The notes under the pieces: generated by a model | The model's input: only the letters and a program-made list of their open reading frames with translations | Told to the model about the DNA's origin: nothing | Database searches by the model: none | Part shown: positions 14,589-24,215 of the stretch, piece after piece | How positions within the stretch are numbered: the stretch's first letter is position 1 | How the letters are laid out: every line of letters begins with the position of its first letter | Made by a program: the position numbers and the translations under genes | Source: Hydrogenophaga sp. | GTDB lineage: Bacteria; Pseudomonadota; Gammaproteobacteria; Burkholderiales; Burkholderiaceae_C | Direction: 5' to 3' | Assembly: GCF_030656115.1 (NCBI RefSeq) | Contig: NZ_JAUSOO010000049.1 | Span: forward strand, 1 to 40,861 | DNA length: 40,861 nt

Positions 14589-15527
14589 ATGCCTCAAGCG
14601 AACGACTCCCCGCCACGCACCCGGTCATCGCGCGGCCAGCCAGCGGCCATTCCGCGTTTTGCGCTCTATGGCGAGGCGGCCACGCCCGGCCAGGAGATGC
14701 TGCACATCGAAGACGTGCAGTCGCGCAGCCGGCTCTACCACTGGGAGATCGAGCCCCACGTGCACCAGGGCCTGTACCAGATCCTCTGGCTGCAAAGGGG
14801 TTCGGCCGAGGTGGTGCTGGACGAATGGCGCGCATCGGTGGCCGGGCCGGCGGCCATCGTGGTGCCGCCGGGCGTGGTGCACGGCTTTGTCTTCGCGCCC
14901 GAGACCGATGGCCGCGTGCTCACGCTCAGCGCCCGTTTTCTGGTGGAGGGCGAGTTCCAGGCGGTGGGGGAGGCGTTCCGTGCGCTTTTCTCGGCGCCGG
15001 GGGTCTTGCATTTTTCACCCGACGATGGTGAGGCCGAGCGCCTGAGCGTGCAGCTCGGCGAGCTGGCCGCCGAGTTCGCCTTGCCCGGCTCGGCCGACGC
15101 GCCGGTGGTGCAGTGGCTGGCGCGTGCCGTGGTCTGGCGCCTGGCCCGCGCGAGCGAGCAGGGCCAGCGCGAAGGCGGCGAGCGCGCCCACCAGCACCAG
15201 GCGCTGTTCACGCGCTTTCTGCTGCTGGTGGAGCAGCATTTTCTGGAGCACTGGCCGCTGGAGCGCTACGCCTCGCGGCTGGGGTTGTCCACGCAGCGGC
15301 TCAACCGCCTGGCGCGCGCGGGCAGCGGGCGCAGCGCGCTGGAGCTGGTGCACGAGCGCCTCACGCGCGAGGCTTGCCGGCGGCTGGTGTACATCGCCGC
15401 GCCCGCGGCCAGCCTGGCGCTGGAGCTGGGCTTTGAAGACCCGGCCTATTTTTCGCGCTTCTTCAAACGCCGCACGGGCCTGAGCCCGCAGCGCTGGCGC
15501 GAGGCGCAGCGCCCGCCGGTGGCGTGA
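14589..15527 (+). CDS. AraC-family regulator (PobR/PobC-like)
   Basis: 312 aa. The N-terminal cupin sensor (IEDVQSRSRLYHWEIEPHVH; IVVPPGVVHGFVF) is of the type used by AraC-family 4-hydroxybenzoate regulators. The C-terminal double HTH is at about 205-305 (LERYASRLGLSTQRLNRLAR; ELGFEDPAYFSRFFKRRTGL). It is divergent from the P450 operon over a 111-bp gap, so it probably activates that operon in response to an aromatic acid. The start at ATG 14589 gives a complete N-terminal cupin. Effector identity is inferred from similarity only. Confidence 0.85.
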   Translation: MPQANDSPPRTRSSRGQPAAIPRFALYGEAATPGQEMLHIEDVQSRSRLYHWEIEPHVHQGLYQILWLQRGSAEVVLDEWRASVAGPAAIVVPPGVVHGFVFAPETDGRVLTLSARFLVEGEFQAVGEAFRALFSAPGVLHFSPDDGEAERLSVQLGELAAEFALPGSADAPVVQWLARAVVWRLARASEQGQREGGERAHQHQALFTRFLLLVEQHFLEHWPLERYASRLGLSTQRLNRLARAGSGRSALELVHERLTREACRRLVYIAAPAASLALELGFEDPAYFSRFFKRRTGLSPQRWREAQRPPVA

Positions 15528-15532
15528 AGTGC

Positions 15533-15715
15533 TCCCCCCCCTGCGCCGCTTCGCGTCACCCCCAAGGGAGCTGAGGGCCGCGGCTCCAAGCCTGCCTGCG
15601 CAGGCTTGGACGGCCCGAAGAAGCCTCACCTCCGGCGAGGCTGCGGCCTGCAAGGCGCACTGGCCGTCCGGCCAAGCCGGCCCGGCGGTGCCCTGGGTTG
15701 CACCGTTTCATGCGT
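15533..15715. repeat. GC-rich dispersed intergenic element with 11-bp hairpin
   Basis: A 180-bp gap between convergent genes contains CCCCCTGCGCCGCTTCGCGT, a perfect hairpin TCCAAGCCTGC-CTGC-GCAGGCTTGGA (15585-15610), and GTCCGGCCAAGCCGG (15667-15681). The last word and CCCTGCGCCGC recur at 33237-33303. Such elements are abundant between genes of Comamonadaceae. The hairpin may also end transcription of the AraC gene. Confidence 0.55.
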
Positions 15716-16664
15716 CGGGGTGGCGCTCCGGTGCCATGGAAAACTGATCAACGCTGGGTGCCCTGGCCGCGGCGCCCGGCGCCAGCGCGTCGAGCCGTTC
15801 GCGCAGCCAGCGGTGGGCCGCGTCGTCCTGGTGGCGCCGGTGCCAGATCATGTACATGGGCAGCGTGGGGCAGGGTGTGGGCACCTCGGCGCGGGCGAAC
15901 TCGCGCATGAAGCTGTCGTGCAGCAGGGCAGGCGCCGTGGCCAGCAGCGGGCTGCCGCGCAGGAAGGCGGGCAGGCCACCGAAGCCGGGCACCATGACGG
16001 CAAAGCGCCGGTGCACGCCTTGCGCGGCGAGGGTGCGGTCGAGGTAGAGCGTGCGTTTCGGTTCGTAGACCACGGTGATGTGGTCGGCGGCGAGGTAGTC
16101 GGCCAGCGTGGCCGGCGCCTCGCGCACCGCCGCGTCGTAATAGACGCAGTAGCGGTCTTCGAAGATGCGTTTCTGCACGATGTCGCTGCCTTCGGGCGGG
16201 CGCGGGCTGATGGCGATGTCGCACACGCCATCGCGCAGCATCTCCAGGCTCGGGATGTCCGACGGAATGACGCGCAGCGCCACACCGGGCGCCTGCTCAC
16301 GCAGCACCCGCGCGAGCGCGGGCAGCAGCACGTCGCGCTGGAAGTCGTTGGCGGCGATGGTGACCGTGGTTTGCCAGCGCGCAGGGTCGAAGGCGCCGGT
16401 GTGGGCAAAACCCTGCAGCTGGCGCAGCAGTTCGCGCGCCTGCACCGCCAGCTCGCCCGCCCGCGCCGTGGCCACGATGCCGCGCCCGCTTTTCACGAAC
16501 AGCGCGTCGCCGGTGATGCGGCGCAGCTTGTCGAGCTGGTGGCTCACGGCCGACTGCGTGACCCCCAGCGACTGCGCCGCGCCGGTGATGCTGCCCGCCT
16601 CGACCACCGCCACCAGCAGTTGCAGCAGGCGGGCATCCAGGTCTGACCAATCGAAATCATTCAT
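15708..16664 (-). CDS. LysR-family regulator divergent from ligAB
   Basis: 318 aa from ATG 16662-16664; another ATG five codons upstream is possible. The N-terminal wHTH is LLVAVVEAGSITGAAQSLGV then TQSAVSHQLDKLR. A periplasmic-binding-like effector domain follows (VTIAANDFQRDVLLPALARV...). Its start lies about 95 bp from the ligA start in divergent orientation, the usual arrangement for a LysR activator of the adjacent catabolic genes. The effector is unknown; protocatechuate or its meta-cleavage product is a guess. The 3' end lies in the GC-rich intergenic repeat region. Confidence 0.88.
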   Translation of the reverse strand: MNDFDWSDLDARLLQLLVAVVEAGSITGAAQSLGVTQSAVSHQLDKLRRITGDALFVKSGRGIVATARAGELAVQARELLRQLQGFAHTGAFDPARWQTTVTIAANDFQRDVLLPALARVLREQAPGVALRVIPSDIPSLEMLRDGVCDIAISPRPPEGSDIVQKRIFEDRYCVYYDAAVREAPATLADYLAADHITVVYEPKRTLYLDRTLAAQGVHRRFAVMVPGFGGLPAFLRGSPLLATAPALLHDSFMREFARAEVPTPCPTLPMYMIWHRRHQDDAAHRWLRERLDALAPGAAARAPSVDQFSMAPERHPDA

Positions 16665-16758
16665 GTGTCTGATGATCATTCATCTGTTTATCTTTGGCAA
16701 TGGTCTGGGAATACTCGCGACTTGACACACGTCAATCCACCCCACGCAGGAGACCCCC

Positions 16759-17100
16759 GTGAGAAAAACCATTCCCGGCACCACGCCGTTTGACGGCGAC
16801 ATGGCCCAAAAAGGCTACGCCCTGAACAAAATGTGCTTCTCTTTCAATCACCAAGCCAACCGCGATGCGTTCGTGGCCGATCCCGAGGCTTACATGCAGC
16901 AGTACGGCCTGAACAACGAGCAGGCCGAGGCCATCCGCTCCAAGCAGGTGCTGGCCCTGATCGCGGCCGGCGGCAACGCCTACTACCTGGCCAAGTTCGC
17001 TGGCATTTTCGGACTGGACATGCAGGACATCGGCGCGCAACAGACCGGCATGACCAAAGAGCAGTTCAAGGCCAAGCTGGTCGCGGCCAACCATTCATAA
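16759..17100 (+). CDS. ligA: Protocatechuate 4,5-dioxygenase alpha subunit
   Basis: 113 aa, LigA family. It starts at GTG 16759 with GGAG 9 bp upstream (16749-16752). The pattern GYALNKMCFSFN...NREAF-like NRDAFVADPEAYMQQYGLN and AGGNAYYLAKFAGIFG is typical of the small alpha subunit, which caps the active site of the catalytic beta subunit. The enzyme opens protocatechuate between C4 and C5 to 4-carboxy-2-hydroxymuconate semialdehyde. ligB follows after 16 bp with its own Shine-Dalgarno (GCAGGAG). Confidence 0.93.
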   Translation: MRKTIPGTTPFDGDMAQKGYALNKMCFSFNHQANRDAFVADPEAYMQQYGLNNEQAEAIRSKQVLALIAAGGNAYYLAKFAGIFGLDMQDIGAQQTGMTKEQFKAKLVAANHS

Positions 17101-17116
17101 GCAGGAGCAGATTCAC

Positions 17117-17962
17117 ATGGCACAACTCATCGGCGGCCTCGGCACGTCCCACATTCCCGCCATCGGCGGCGCGATCCACAAGGGCTTGCAGCAAGACCCC
17201 TACTGGAAGCCGTTCTTTGACGGTTTCCCGCCCATTCGCGCATGGCTGGGTGAGACCAGGCCCGACGTGGTGGTGATGTTTTACAACGACCACGGCCTGA
17301 ACTTCTTTCTGGACAAGATGCCCACCTTTGCCGTGGGTGCCGCACCGCAATACTGCAACGCCGACGAAGGCTGGGGCATCCCCACGTTGCCGCCGTTCAA
17401 GGGCGAGCTGGACCTGTCCTGGCACATCATCAACACCTTGGTGGACAAAGAATTTGACATCGTCACCTGCCAGGAAATGCTGGTGGACCACGCCTGCACG
17501 CTGCCCCTCAAGCTGTTTTGGCCCGAGGGCGATTGCCCGGTGACCGTGGTGCCGGTGTGCATCAACACCGTGCAGTTTCCGCTGCCCAAGGCGAGCCGGG
17601 TTTACGCCATGGGCAAAGCGGTGGGCGAGGCCATTCGTTCCTGGGACAGCAACAAGAAGGTCGCGGTGATCGCCTCTGGCGGCTTGAGCCACCAATTGGA
17701 CGGTGAACGCGCCGGCTTCATCAACAAGGCGTTTGACCTGCAGTTCATCGACAGCCTGGAGAGCAACCCGGAGTGGGCCACGCAGTTCAGCATCCACGAG
17801 ATCGTGGAAAAAGCCGGCACCCAGGGCGTGGAGCTGCTGCAGTGGCTGGCCATGCGGGCAGCCCTCACGGCCGCAGCCCCCAAGGTGCGCCGCGTGCACA
17901 GCAACTACCACATACCGATTTCCAACACCGCCACGGCGGTGATGGCGCTGGAGGCCGTTTGA
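17117..17962 (+). CDS. ligB: Protocatechuate 4,5-dioxygenase beta (catalytic) subunit
   Basis: 281 aa, extradiol type II (LigB) fold. Expected Fe(II) ligands are H12 (GTSHIP), H59 (YNDHGLNFF) and E239, and the acid-base His is H192 (GGLSHQLDG). These correspond to His12, His61, Glu242 and His195 of the Sphingobium enzyme. All are present, so the enzyme should be active. Later genes of the 4,5-cleavage pathway (ligC, ligI, ligJ, ligK) are not in the window, so this pair stands alone. Confidence 0.94.
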   Translation: MAQLIGGLGTSHIPAIGGAIHKGLQQDPYWKPFFDGFPPIRAWLGETRPDVVVMFYNDHGLNFFLDKMPTFAVGAAPQYCNADEGWGIPTLPPFKGELDLSWHIINTLVDKEFDIVTCQEMLVDHACTLPLKLFWPEGDCPVTVVPVCINTVQFPLPKASRVYAMGKAVGEAIRSWDSNKKVAVIASGGLSHQLDGERAGFINKAFDLQFIDSLESNPEWATQFSIHEIVEKAGTQGVELLQWLAMRAALTAAAPKVRRVHSNYHIPISNTATAVMALEAV

Positions 17963-17995
17963 CTTGAGACGCGGCTGTTTTCTGGCGTGGTTTGT

Positions 17996-18982
17996 TCAGT
18001 TCACCATCACCAGCTTGCCCTTGACCGAGCGCGAACCCATGATGGCGTAGGCCTGGGGCAGCTCGCTCATGGGCAGGGTCTGGTCGATCACGGGTTTGAT
18101 CTTTCCTTGGCCATACAGGGTCGCCAGCGTTTGCATCATGTCGGCGTTGGCCTTGGGTTCGCGCCGGGCAAAGTCGCCCCAGAACACGCCGACGATGCTG
18201 GCGCCCTTGAGCAGGGTGAGGTTCAGCGGCAGGCTGGGAATGGGGCCGCTGGCAAAGCCCACCACCAGGTAGCGCCCACGCCAGGCGATGGAGCGGAACG
18301 CGGGTTCGGCAAAATCGCCGCCCACCGGGTCGTAAATCACGTCGGGGCCTTTGCCGTCGGTGGCCGCCTTGATGGCGTCGCGCAAACCTTCCTTGGGCGT
18401 GTGCACGCTGTAGTTGATGGTGGCATCAGCCCCCAGCTGGCGGCAGAGTTCGCATTTTTCGTCGCTCGATGCCGCGGCAATCACCCGCGCGCCTGCCGCC
18501 TTGGCAATCTGAATGGCTGCCGTGCCCACACCACCTGCAGCGCCCAGCACCAGCACGGTTTCGCCGGCTTTCAGGGCCGCGCGGTCCATAAGGGCGTGCC
18601 ACGAGGTGGCGTAAATCATGATGAAGGCCGCCGCGTCCACTGCGGGGAAGCCGGCCGGCAGCGGCATGCACAGCGCTGCGGGCGCCAGCGTGTGGGTGCC
18701 AAAACCGCCGGTGCCACTGAGGCAGGCCACGCTCTGGCCCACCTGCAGGTGTTTCACACCCTCGCCCACGGCGCGCACCACACCCGCGTATTCCGAGCCT
18801 GGCACAAAGGGCAGGGCGGGCTTCATCTGGTATTTGTTCTGCACGATCAGCAGGTCGGGAAAGTTCAGGCTGGCCGCCTGGATCTCGATCAGCACCTCGC
18901 CCGCCTTGGGCTCGGGGGTGGGCAGTTCTTTCCAGGTCAGGGCTTCGACGCCCACAGGGTTTTCGCACAGCCAGGCTTGCAT
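17996..18982 (-). CDS. NAD(P)H:quinone oxidoreductase, zinc-independent MDR family
   Basis: 328 aa medium-chain dehydrogenase/reductase. It has a GroES-like N-terminal domain (GEVLIEIQAASLNFPDLLIV; PGSEYAGVV) and a Rossmann domain with VLGAAGGVGTAAIQIAKAAG. The catalytic and structural zinc cysteines of alcohol dehydrogenases are absent, as in quinone oxidoreductases (QOR). It would reduce quinones or enones with NADPH. It is convergent with ligB (33 bp apart) and divergent from surE, so it is probably a single-gene unit. Exact substrate unknown. Confidence 0.88.
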   Translation of the reverse strand: MQAWLCENPVGVEALTWKELPTPEPKAGEVLIEIQAASLNFPDLLIVQNKYQMKPALPFVPGSEYAGVVRAVGEGVKHLQVGQSVACLSGTGGFGTHTLAPAALCMPLPAGFPAVDAAAFIMIYATSWHALMDRAALKAGETVLVLGAAGGVGTAAIQIAKAAGARVIAAASSDEKCELCRQLGADATINYSVHTPKEGLRDAIKAATDGKGPDVIYDPVGGDFAEPAFRSIAWRGRYLVVGFASGPIPSLPLNLTLLKGASIVGVFWGDFARREPKANADMMQTLATLYGQGKIKPVIDQTLPMSELPQAYAIMGSRSVKGKLVMVN

Positions 18983-19139
18983 GGGGGTTCCTCGTTGGTT
19001 CGTTCAAAGCGGCCCATGATAGGCACGCAGGTGGGTGCTGGCCCAGCGGGAAAGCCCTGTGCATGTCCCTCGTGTGACGCCGGGGGTGTTCGCTTGCTGC
19101 ACCGTTTTCTCAGAGGCGCCAGCACCTAAAATCAGGCGC

Positions 19140-19949
19140 ATGAACATACTCATCTCCAACGACGATGGATACCAGGCGCCCGGCATCGTGGCCCTTTATG
19201 AAGCCATCAAGGCTTTGCCCGGTGTGCAGGTGGAGGTGGTGGCACCCGAGCACAACAACAGCGCCAAGTCCAATGCGCTCACGCTGCATTCGCCCTTGTA
19301 TGTGCACACGGCCCCCAACGGGTTTCGTTACGTGAACGGCACACCGGCCGACTGCGTGCACATTGCACTGACCGGCTTGCTGGGTTACAGACCCGACTTG
19401 GTGGTGTCAGGCATCAACAACGGCGCCAACATGGGCGACGACACCATTTATTCCGGTACTGTGGGTGCTGCCATGGAGGGTTACCTTTTCGGCATTCCGG
19501 CCATTGCGTTTTCCCAGACCGAAAAGGGCTGGGCCCACCTGGACGCGGCGGCGCAAAAAGCCGCCCAGTTGGTCACGCAGCTCATGCCTTCGTTGCCCGA
19601 GGCGGCCCAGCGCGGCCAGCCTTGGTTGCTCAATGTGAACATTCCCAACCGCCCGCTGGTCGACATCAAGGGCTTCAAGGTGGCCCGCCTGGGGCGCCGC
19701 CATGCGGCAGAACAGGTGATTTCGCAGGTCAATCCACGCGGTGACACCATGTACTGGATTGGCAGCGCCGGAGCTGCCAAAGACGATGCCGAGGGCACCG
19801 ACTTTCATGCCGCGGCCCAGGGCTACGCCACCATCACGCCGCTGCAGGTGGACTTGACGGACCATGAGCGTCTGCCTTACTGGGCGCCCACCGCAGCCCA
19901 TTTGTCGGCACCCGGTGAGACGCCGCCCTGCACCGGAGCGCCTGCATGA
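19140..19949 (+). CDS. surE: 5'/3'-nucleotidase SurE
   Basis: 269 aa. The N-terminus [15 protein letters not shown] holds the metal-binding DD pair (D8, D9), followed by [13 protein letters not shown] and [20 protein letters not shown], all SurE hallmarks. It hydrolyses nucleoside 5'- and 3'-monophosphates and short polyphosphates and is part of the stationary-phase surE-pcm-nlpD cluster. ATG 19140 gives the canonical N-terminus. The stop overlaps the pcm start (19946-19949). Confidence 0.95.
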   Translation: MNILISNDDGYQAPGIVALYEAIKALPGVQVEVVAPEHNNSAKSNALTLHSPLYVHTAPNGFRYVNGTPADCVHIALTGLLGYRPDLVVSGINNGANMGDDTIYSGTVGAAMEGYLFGIPAIAFSQTEKGWAHLDAAAQKAAQLVTQLMPSLPEAAQRGQPWLLNVNIPNRPLVDIKGFKVARLGRRHAAEQVISQVNPRGDTMYWIGSAGAAKDDAEGTDFHAAAQGYATITPLQVDLTDHERLPYWAPTAAHLSAPGETPPCTGAPA

Positions 19950-20794
19950 AGCGCCACCTGCCGGACGCATCCCCACCGGCCCGCCCACGGCCGGGTTTTC
20001 CGGCCAAGCTGGCACCCAGCGTTCAACCCGTGGTGGGCAAATCTCTGGGGGCTTCGGCGTTCAAGCCTGCGTCATCCGTTGGGGCCGAGCCCGCGGGCGC
20101 GAAGCCGCCACAGGCCAGCGTTCAACGCCCGGTGGTGACCATCGGCCACGGCCCTGACCTGCAAGCGGTGCGCGCTGCCATGGTTCGCAAGCTGCAAGCA
20201 CAAGGCTTGGCACACCCGGCGGTGCTGGCTGCGCTGCAAACGGTGGAGCGCCACCGTTTTGTGGACTCGGCGCTCGCCAGTCAGGCCTATGAAGACACCA
20301 GCCTGCCCATTGGCCTGGGCCAGACGATTTCAAAACCCAATGTGGTGGCCCGCATGCTGGAGCTGATGTGCCACGGCCGCACCGAAAAGCTGGGTCGGGT
20401 GCTGGAAATCGGCACCGGCTGTGGTTACCAGGCCGCATTGCTCAGCCATTTGTCACATGAGGTGTACAGCATTGAGCGTCTGCGTGGCTTGCACACCCGT
20501 GCGCGTGAGAACCTTCGCTGGTTTCGGCTGTCCAATCTGCACTTGCTGTTGGGCGATGGCATGCTGGGGTATGCCCAAGGGGCACCCTATGCCGCCATCA
20601 TTGCGGCTGCAGGGGGCAACGACATTCCCCAGGCCTGGATCGACCAACTGGCGGTGGGTGGGCGCCTGGTGGCTCCGGCCATGGCCGAATCGGGCCGTCA
20701 GCACCTCGTGGTGATCGACAAAACCACCACGGGCGTGGTTCGCACCGTGCTCGAAACGGTTCTTTTCGTGCCCCTAAAATCGGGTGTCGCATGA
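19946..20794 (+). CDS. pcm: Protein-L-isoaspartate O-methyltransferase
   Basis: 282 aa. SAM-binding motif [18 protein letters not shown] and the family block [20 protein letters not shown] are present. It repairs isoaspartyl residues in aged proteins. About 65 N-terminal residues (rich in Pro, Ala and Ser, with several Pro-Ala-Lys runs) precede the conserved domain; E. coli Pcm has 208 residues. An internal start near codon 69 (MVRKLQ) would give a typical length but would lose the overlap with surE. Translational coupling by ATGA favours the long form. Confidence 0.93.
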   Translation: MKRHLPDASPPARPRPGFPAKLAPSVQPVVGKSLGASAFKPASSVGAEPAGAKPPQASVQRPVVTIGHGPDLQAVRAAMVRKLQAQGLAHPAVLAALQTVERHRFVDSALASQAYEDTSLPIGLGQTISKPNVVARMLELMCHGRTEKLGRVLEIGTGCGYQAALLSHLSHEVYSIERLRGLHTRARENLRWFRLSNLHLLLGDGMLGYAQGAPYAAIIAAAGGNDIPQAWIDQLAVGGRLVAPAMAESGRQHLVVIDKTTTGVVRTVLETVLFVPLKSGVA

Positions 20795-20875
20795 TGTTCT
20801 GCCTGCAGTAGGTTGGGCGTATTTTTTTGTTGGGTGTGTCCACTGGCCGCGCCGTGTTCACAGGTGGGAGCTTTC

Positions 20876-21769
20876 ATGAACCAATTTTCAAATCCTTTGC
20901 GGGATCGCATGCCGTTTGCAGCCCGCTCGTCCAGGGCGGGTCGGGTGGTGCTGGCCGCGCTGGCCGCCTTGCTGGTGTCCGCAGGCTGCTCCACGCAGCG
21001 GCTGGCCCAGCCCGCTCCGGTGGAAGACCGGTCTGCGGTACGCCCCACCGTCAAGATACTGCCGGGTGCTGAACATGCGGGCAAACCGGGTTACTACACC
21101 GTGCGGCCAGGCGACACGCTGTACCGCATTGCCCTGGACAACGGTCAGGCCGTGCGCGACGTGCAAGCCTGGAACAACCTGAGCAGCCCCCATCTGATCG
21201 AAGTAGGCCAAGTGCTTCGGGTGGTTCCTCCCGTCAGCAGTGCTCCGGTGGTGGTCGCTGCCGCTCCGCTGGGTGCTTCCACATCAGCGGTCTCACCCCC
21301 CGGTGTGGTGGCCCGCCCGTTGGCGCCGGCCAGCACCACGGCCGCACCTGCACCTGCACCTGTGCCTGTTCCTGCGCCAGCCCCCGAACCGGCTGCCGCT
21401 GGGGACATCAACTTTGTCTGGCCCGCACAAGGCGCGGTGGTTGCCACGTTTGACGATGCCAAGAACAAAGGTATTTCGATTGCAGGGCGCGTGGGCGATC
21501 CGGTGGTGGCGGCGGCCGATGGCCGTGTGGTGTATGCCGGTGCCGGGCTGCGCGGCTACGGCAACCTGATCATCTTGAAGCACAACAACACCTACCTCAC
21601 GGCCTATGCCCACAACCAGGCCTTGCTGGTGCGCGAAGACCAGGCGGTCAAGCAAGGTCAGAAAATTGCCGAGATGGGCAGCAGCGACGCTGACCGGGTG
21701 AAGCTGCATTTTGAGGTGCGCCGCCAAGGCAAACCGGTGGACCCATTGAACCACCTGCCCAAGCGCTGA
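20876..21769 (+). CDS. nlpD: NlpD-like lipoprotein, LysM plus degenerate M23 domain
   Basis: 297 aa. The signal sequence ends in a lipobox-like VSAGC with the lipidated Cys at C38, so it is an envelope lipoprotein. LysM covers about 72-116 (YYTVRPGDTLYRIALDNGQA; LIEVGQVLRV), then a Pro/Ala-rich linker (about 140-190), then an M23 peptidase-like domain. In the M23 fold the first zinc motif (HxxxD) is replaced by GISIAGRVGDP, while LHFEVR keeps one His. The domain is therefore probably non-catalytic and acts as an amidase activator, as in E. coli NlpD. It lies 81 bp downstream of pcm. Confidence 0.9.
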   Translation: MNQFSNPLRDRMPFAARSSRAGRVVLAALAALLVSAGCSTQRLAQPAPVEDRSAVRPTVKILPGAEHAGKPGYYTVRPGDTLYRIALDNGQAVRDVQAWNNLSSPHLIEVGQVLRVVPPVSSAPVVVAAAPLGASTSAVSPPGVVARPLAPASTTAAPAPAPVPVPAPAPEPAAAGDINFVWPAQGAVVATFDDAKNKGISIAGRVGDPVVAAADGRVVYAGAGLRGYGNLIILKHNNTYLTAYAHNQALLVREDQAVKQGQKIAEMGSSDADRVKLHFEVRRQGKPVDPLNHLPKR

Positions 21770-21813
21770 GCGTGCCGTGGCTGGGTTGAACGCAACGGCG
21801 GGTTAAAAACACC

Positions 21814-22599
21814 ATGGGATGGCCGGTTCTGGTTTTTGACATCGAGTCCATCCCCGACATCGCCGGCCTTCGGGCTTTGCGCGGCACGCCCGCTGAAGCC
21901 ACCGACGAGCAGGTCTACGCCGCCTGGCTGGCCGAGCGACAGGCAAAAGGCCTAAGCGATTTCATGCCGCTGCACCTGCAGCGGGTGCTGTGCATCAGCG
22001 TGGTGTTTCGAAACTCGGAAGGTTTGCGCATCCACTCGTTTGTGGACCGTGACGACCAGAGTGAAGGCAAGGTGGTTCAGACCTTCTTTCATGCGGTGGA
22101 AAAACACATGCCCCAGCTGGTCAGCTGGAATGGCAGTGGTTTCGACTTGCCGGTGCTGCACTACCGCGGTTTGCGCCACGGGGTGGAGGCCAGCAAATAC
22201 TGGGACATGGGCGAAGACGACCGCGAGTTCAAGTGGAACAACTACATCAGCCGCTACCACATGCGCCACCTGGACCTGATGGACTTGCTGGCCATGTACA
22301 GCCCGAAGAACAACGCGCCGCTGGACGCCATGGCCAAGCTGTGCGGCTTCCCGGGCAAGCTGGGTATGGACGGATCGCAGGTCTATGCCCAGTACCTGGC
22401 GGGGCAAACCGAGGACATCCGGCGCTACTGCGAGACCGACGTGATGAACACCTACCTGGTGTATTGCCGTTTCCAGAAGATGCGCGGTGGCCTGACCGAG
22501 GCCGAGTACGAACAGGAAATGGCGCTGGTGAAAGACACCCTGGGCCAACTTGCACCCACCGAAAGCCATTGGGACGAGTACCTTAAAGCCTGGGTCTGA
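21814..22599 (+). CDS. DnaQ-like (PolB-type) 3'-5' exonuclease
   Basis: 261 aa. RNase H-like exonuclease motifs: Exo I VLVFDIESIPD (D and E), Exo II SWNGSGFDLPVLHYRG (N-x4-D), Exo III region YCETDVMNTYLVYCRF. It belongs to the predicted PolB-associated 3'-5' exonuclease family found in many betaproteobacteria. It would degrade DNA or RNA ends; the cellular role is unknown. It sits between nlpD and rlmD, 44 and 38 bp from its neighbours, where rpoS is often found after nlpD in relatives. Confidence 0.87.
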   Translation: MGWPVLVFDIESIPDIAGLRALRGTPAEATDEQVYAAWLAERQAKGLSDFMPLHLQRVLCISVVFRNSEGLRIHSFVDRDDQSEGKVVQTFFHAVEKHMPQLVSWNGSGFDLPVLHYRGLRHGVEASKYWDMGEDDREFKWNNYISRYHMRHLDLMDLLAMYSPKNNAPLDAMAKLCGFPGKLGMDGSQVYAQYLAGQTEDIRRYCETDVMNTYLVYCRFQKMRGGLTEAEYEQEMALVKDTLGQLAPTESHWDEYLKAWV

Positions 22600-22637
22600 G
22601 GTACTTCAAAGCACGGGGCCTCTGAGACAATCAGGGA

Positions 22638-24101
22638 ATGACAGCCTCCACCCTTCACGAAAACAGCCTCCTCACCACCGCCAGCGACAACCCGCAGGCC
22701 ACCCCCGCCGAAGAACTGCCCCAAGGTTGGCTCGCGGTGGAATCTCTGGATATCGACGCCCAGGGCATCGCCCGCCGACCCGATGGCAAAGTCGTCTTCA
22801 TTGAAGGCGCGCTGCCGTTTGAAGTCGTCAGCGTCAACATCCATCGCAAAAAAAACAACTGGGAAGCGGGCACCGTCACCGCCATCCACCGCGAATCGGC
22901 ACAACGCGTGCGGCCTGGATGCCCCCACTTCGGCCTGCATGCGGGCGCCTGTGGGGGTTGCAAAATGCAACACCTGCACGAAACCGCGCAGGTCGCGGTG
23001 AAGCAGCGCGTGCTGGAAGACAACCTCTGGCATCTGGGCAAGGTCAAGGCCGAAACCCTGCTGCGTCCCATTGAAGGCCCGGCCTGGGGCTACCGCTACC
23101 GCGCGCGGCTGTCGGTGCGTTTCGTGCACAAGAAGGGCGAGGTGTTGATCGGTTTTCACGAGCGCAAGAGCCGCTACGTGGCCGACATGAAGGTGTGCCA
23201 TGTGCTGCCGCCGCACGTCAGCGCGATGCTGATGCCGCTGCGCGATCTGATTTTTGGCATGGATGCCCGTGAAACCTGCCCCCAAATTGAACTGGCTTGT
23301 GGCGACGATGTGACCGCGCTGGTGCTGCGCCATTTGGAACCCTTGTCCGACGACGACCTGACCCGTCTGCGGGCTTTTGGCGCACAACACGGCGTGCAGT
23401 GGTGGTTGCAGGCCAAAGGCCCCGACACGGTGAAGCTGCTTGACGAGACCGGCCCGGCGTTGTGCTACCGCTTGCCCGAATTCGGCATCACCATGCCGTT
23501 TAAGCCCACCGATTTCACCCAGGTCAACCCCCACATCAACCGCGTGCTGGTGGCGCGTTCGTTGCGCTTGCTCGACGCGCAAAAGCACGAGCGCGTGATC
23601 GACTGGTTCTGTGGACTCGGCAATTTCACGCTGCCCATCGCCACCCAGGCCGGTGAGGTGCTGGGTATTGAAGGCAGTGAAGCGCTGGTGGCGCGTTCGC
23701 GCGAGAACCTGGCGGGCAACCAGGCTGGGCGAGAGGCGCCGCTGGCACCCACCGCCTTTGTGGCACGCAACCTGTTTGACATGACGCCGGGCTTGCTGGT
23801 GGCCGACGGGACTGCAGATAAATGGCTGGTGGATCCACCGCGCGAAGGCGCCTTTGCCCTGGCCAAGGCACTGGCCGATCTGCATTTGCAGCCCGAACTG
23901 CGTGGCGGCTGGAGGCCCCCGAAGCGCATTGTGTATGTCAGCTGCAACCCCGCCACACTCGCTCGCGACGCGGGGTTGCTGGTGCATCAGGCGGGTTACC
24001 GCTGTGTGGCGGCGGGTGTGGTCAATATGTTCCCGCACACGGCGCACGTGGAGAGCATGGCGGTGTTCGAGCTGGACGATCGCCGGACTGTCGACGCATG
24101 A
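22638..24101 (+). CDS. rlmD: 23S rRNA (uracil1939-C5)-methyltransferase RlmD
   Basis: 487 aa. An N-terminal TRAM-like domain (residues 27-90) is followed by Fe-S cluster cysteines C95, C105, C108 and C187 ([21 protein letters not shown]). The SAM motif [12 protein letters not shown], the DPPREGA motif and the catalytic-Cys motif [10 protein letters not shown] complete the RumA/RlmD set. It makes m5U1939 in 23S rRNA. The N-terminal 25 residues are variable. A strong terminator follows the stop by about 56 bp. Confidence 0.95.
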   Translation: MTASTLHENSLLTTASDNPQATPAEELPQGWLAVESLDIDAQGIARRPDGKVVFIEGALPFEVVSVNIHRKKNNWEAGTVTAIHRESAQRVRPGCPHFGLHAGACGGCKMQHLHETAQVAVKQRVLEDNLWHLGKVKAETLLRPIEGPAWGYRYRARLSVRFVHKKGEVLIGFHERKSRYVADMKVCHVLPPHVSAMLMPLRDLIFGMDARETCPQIELACGDDVTALVLRHLEPLSDDDLTRLRAFGAQHGVQWWLQAKGPDTVKLLDETGPALCYRLPEFGITMPFKPTDFTQVNPHINRVLVARSLRLLDAQKHERVIDWFCGLGNFTLPIATQAGEVLGIEGSEALVARSRENLAGNQAGREAPLAPTAFVARNLFDMTPGLLVADGTADKWLVDPPREGAFALAKALADLHLQPELRGGWRPPKRIVYVSCNPATLARDAGLLVHQAGYRCVAAGVVNMFPHTAHVESMAVFELDDRRTVDA

Positions 24102-24157
24102 CCACCAAGCAACGGCAAGCGCAGGCTCACCACGTCACCTGCGTTTGCTTGGAGCAC

Positions 24158-24183
24158 AAAAAAGGACCCGAAGGTCCTTTTTT
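24158..24183. terminator. Intrinsic terminator between rlmD and BI-1 gene
   Basis: AAAAAAGGACC-CGAA-GGTCCTTTTTT is a perfect 11-bp stem with flanking A/T tracts, so it can terminate transcription from both strands. It separates the convergent rlmD and BI-1 genes. Confidence 0.9.
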
Positions 24184-24215
24184 GAGGGGGGAAATCTTGA
24201 TCCTTGGCCAGCCGT

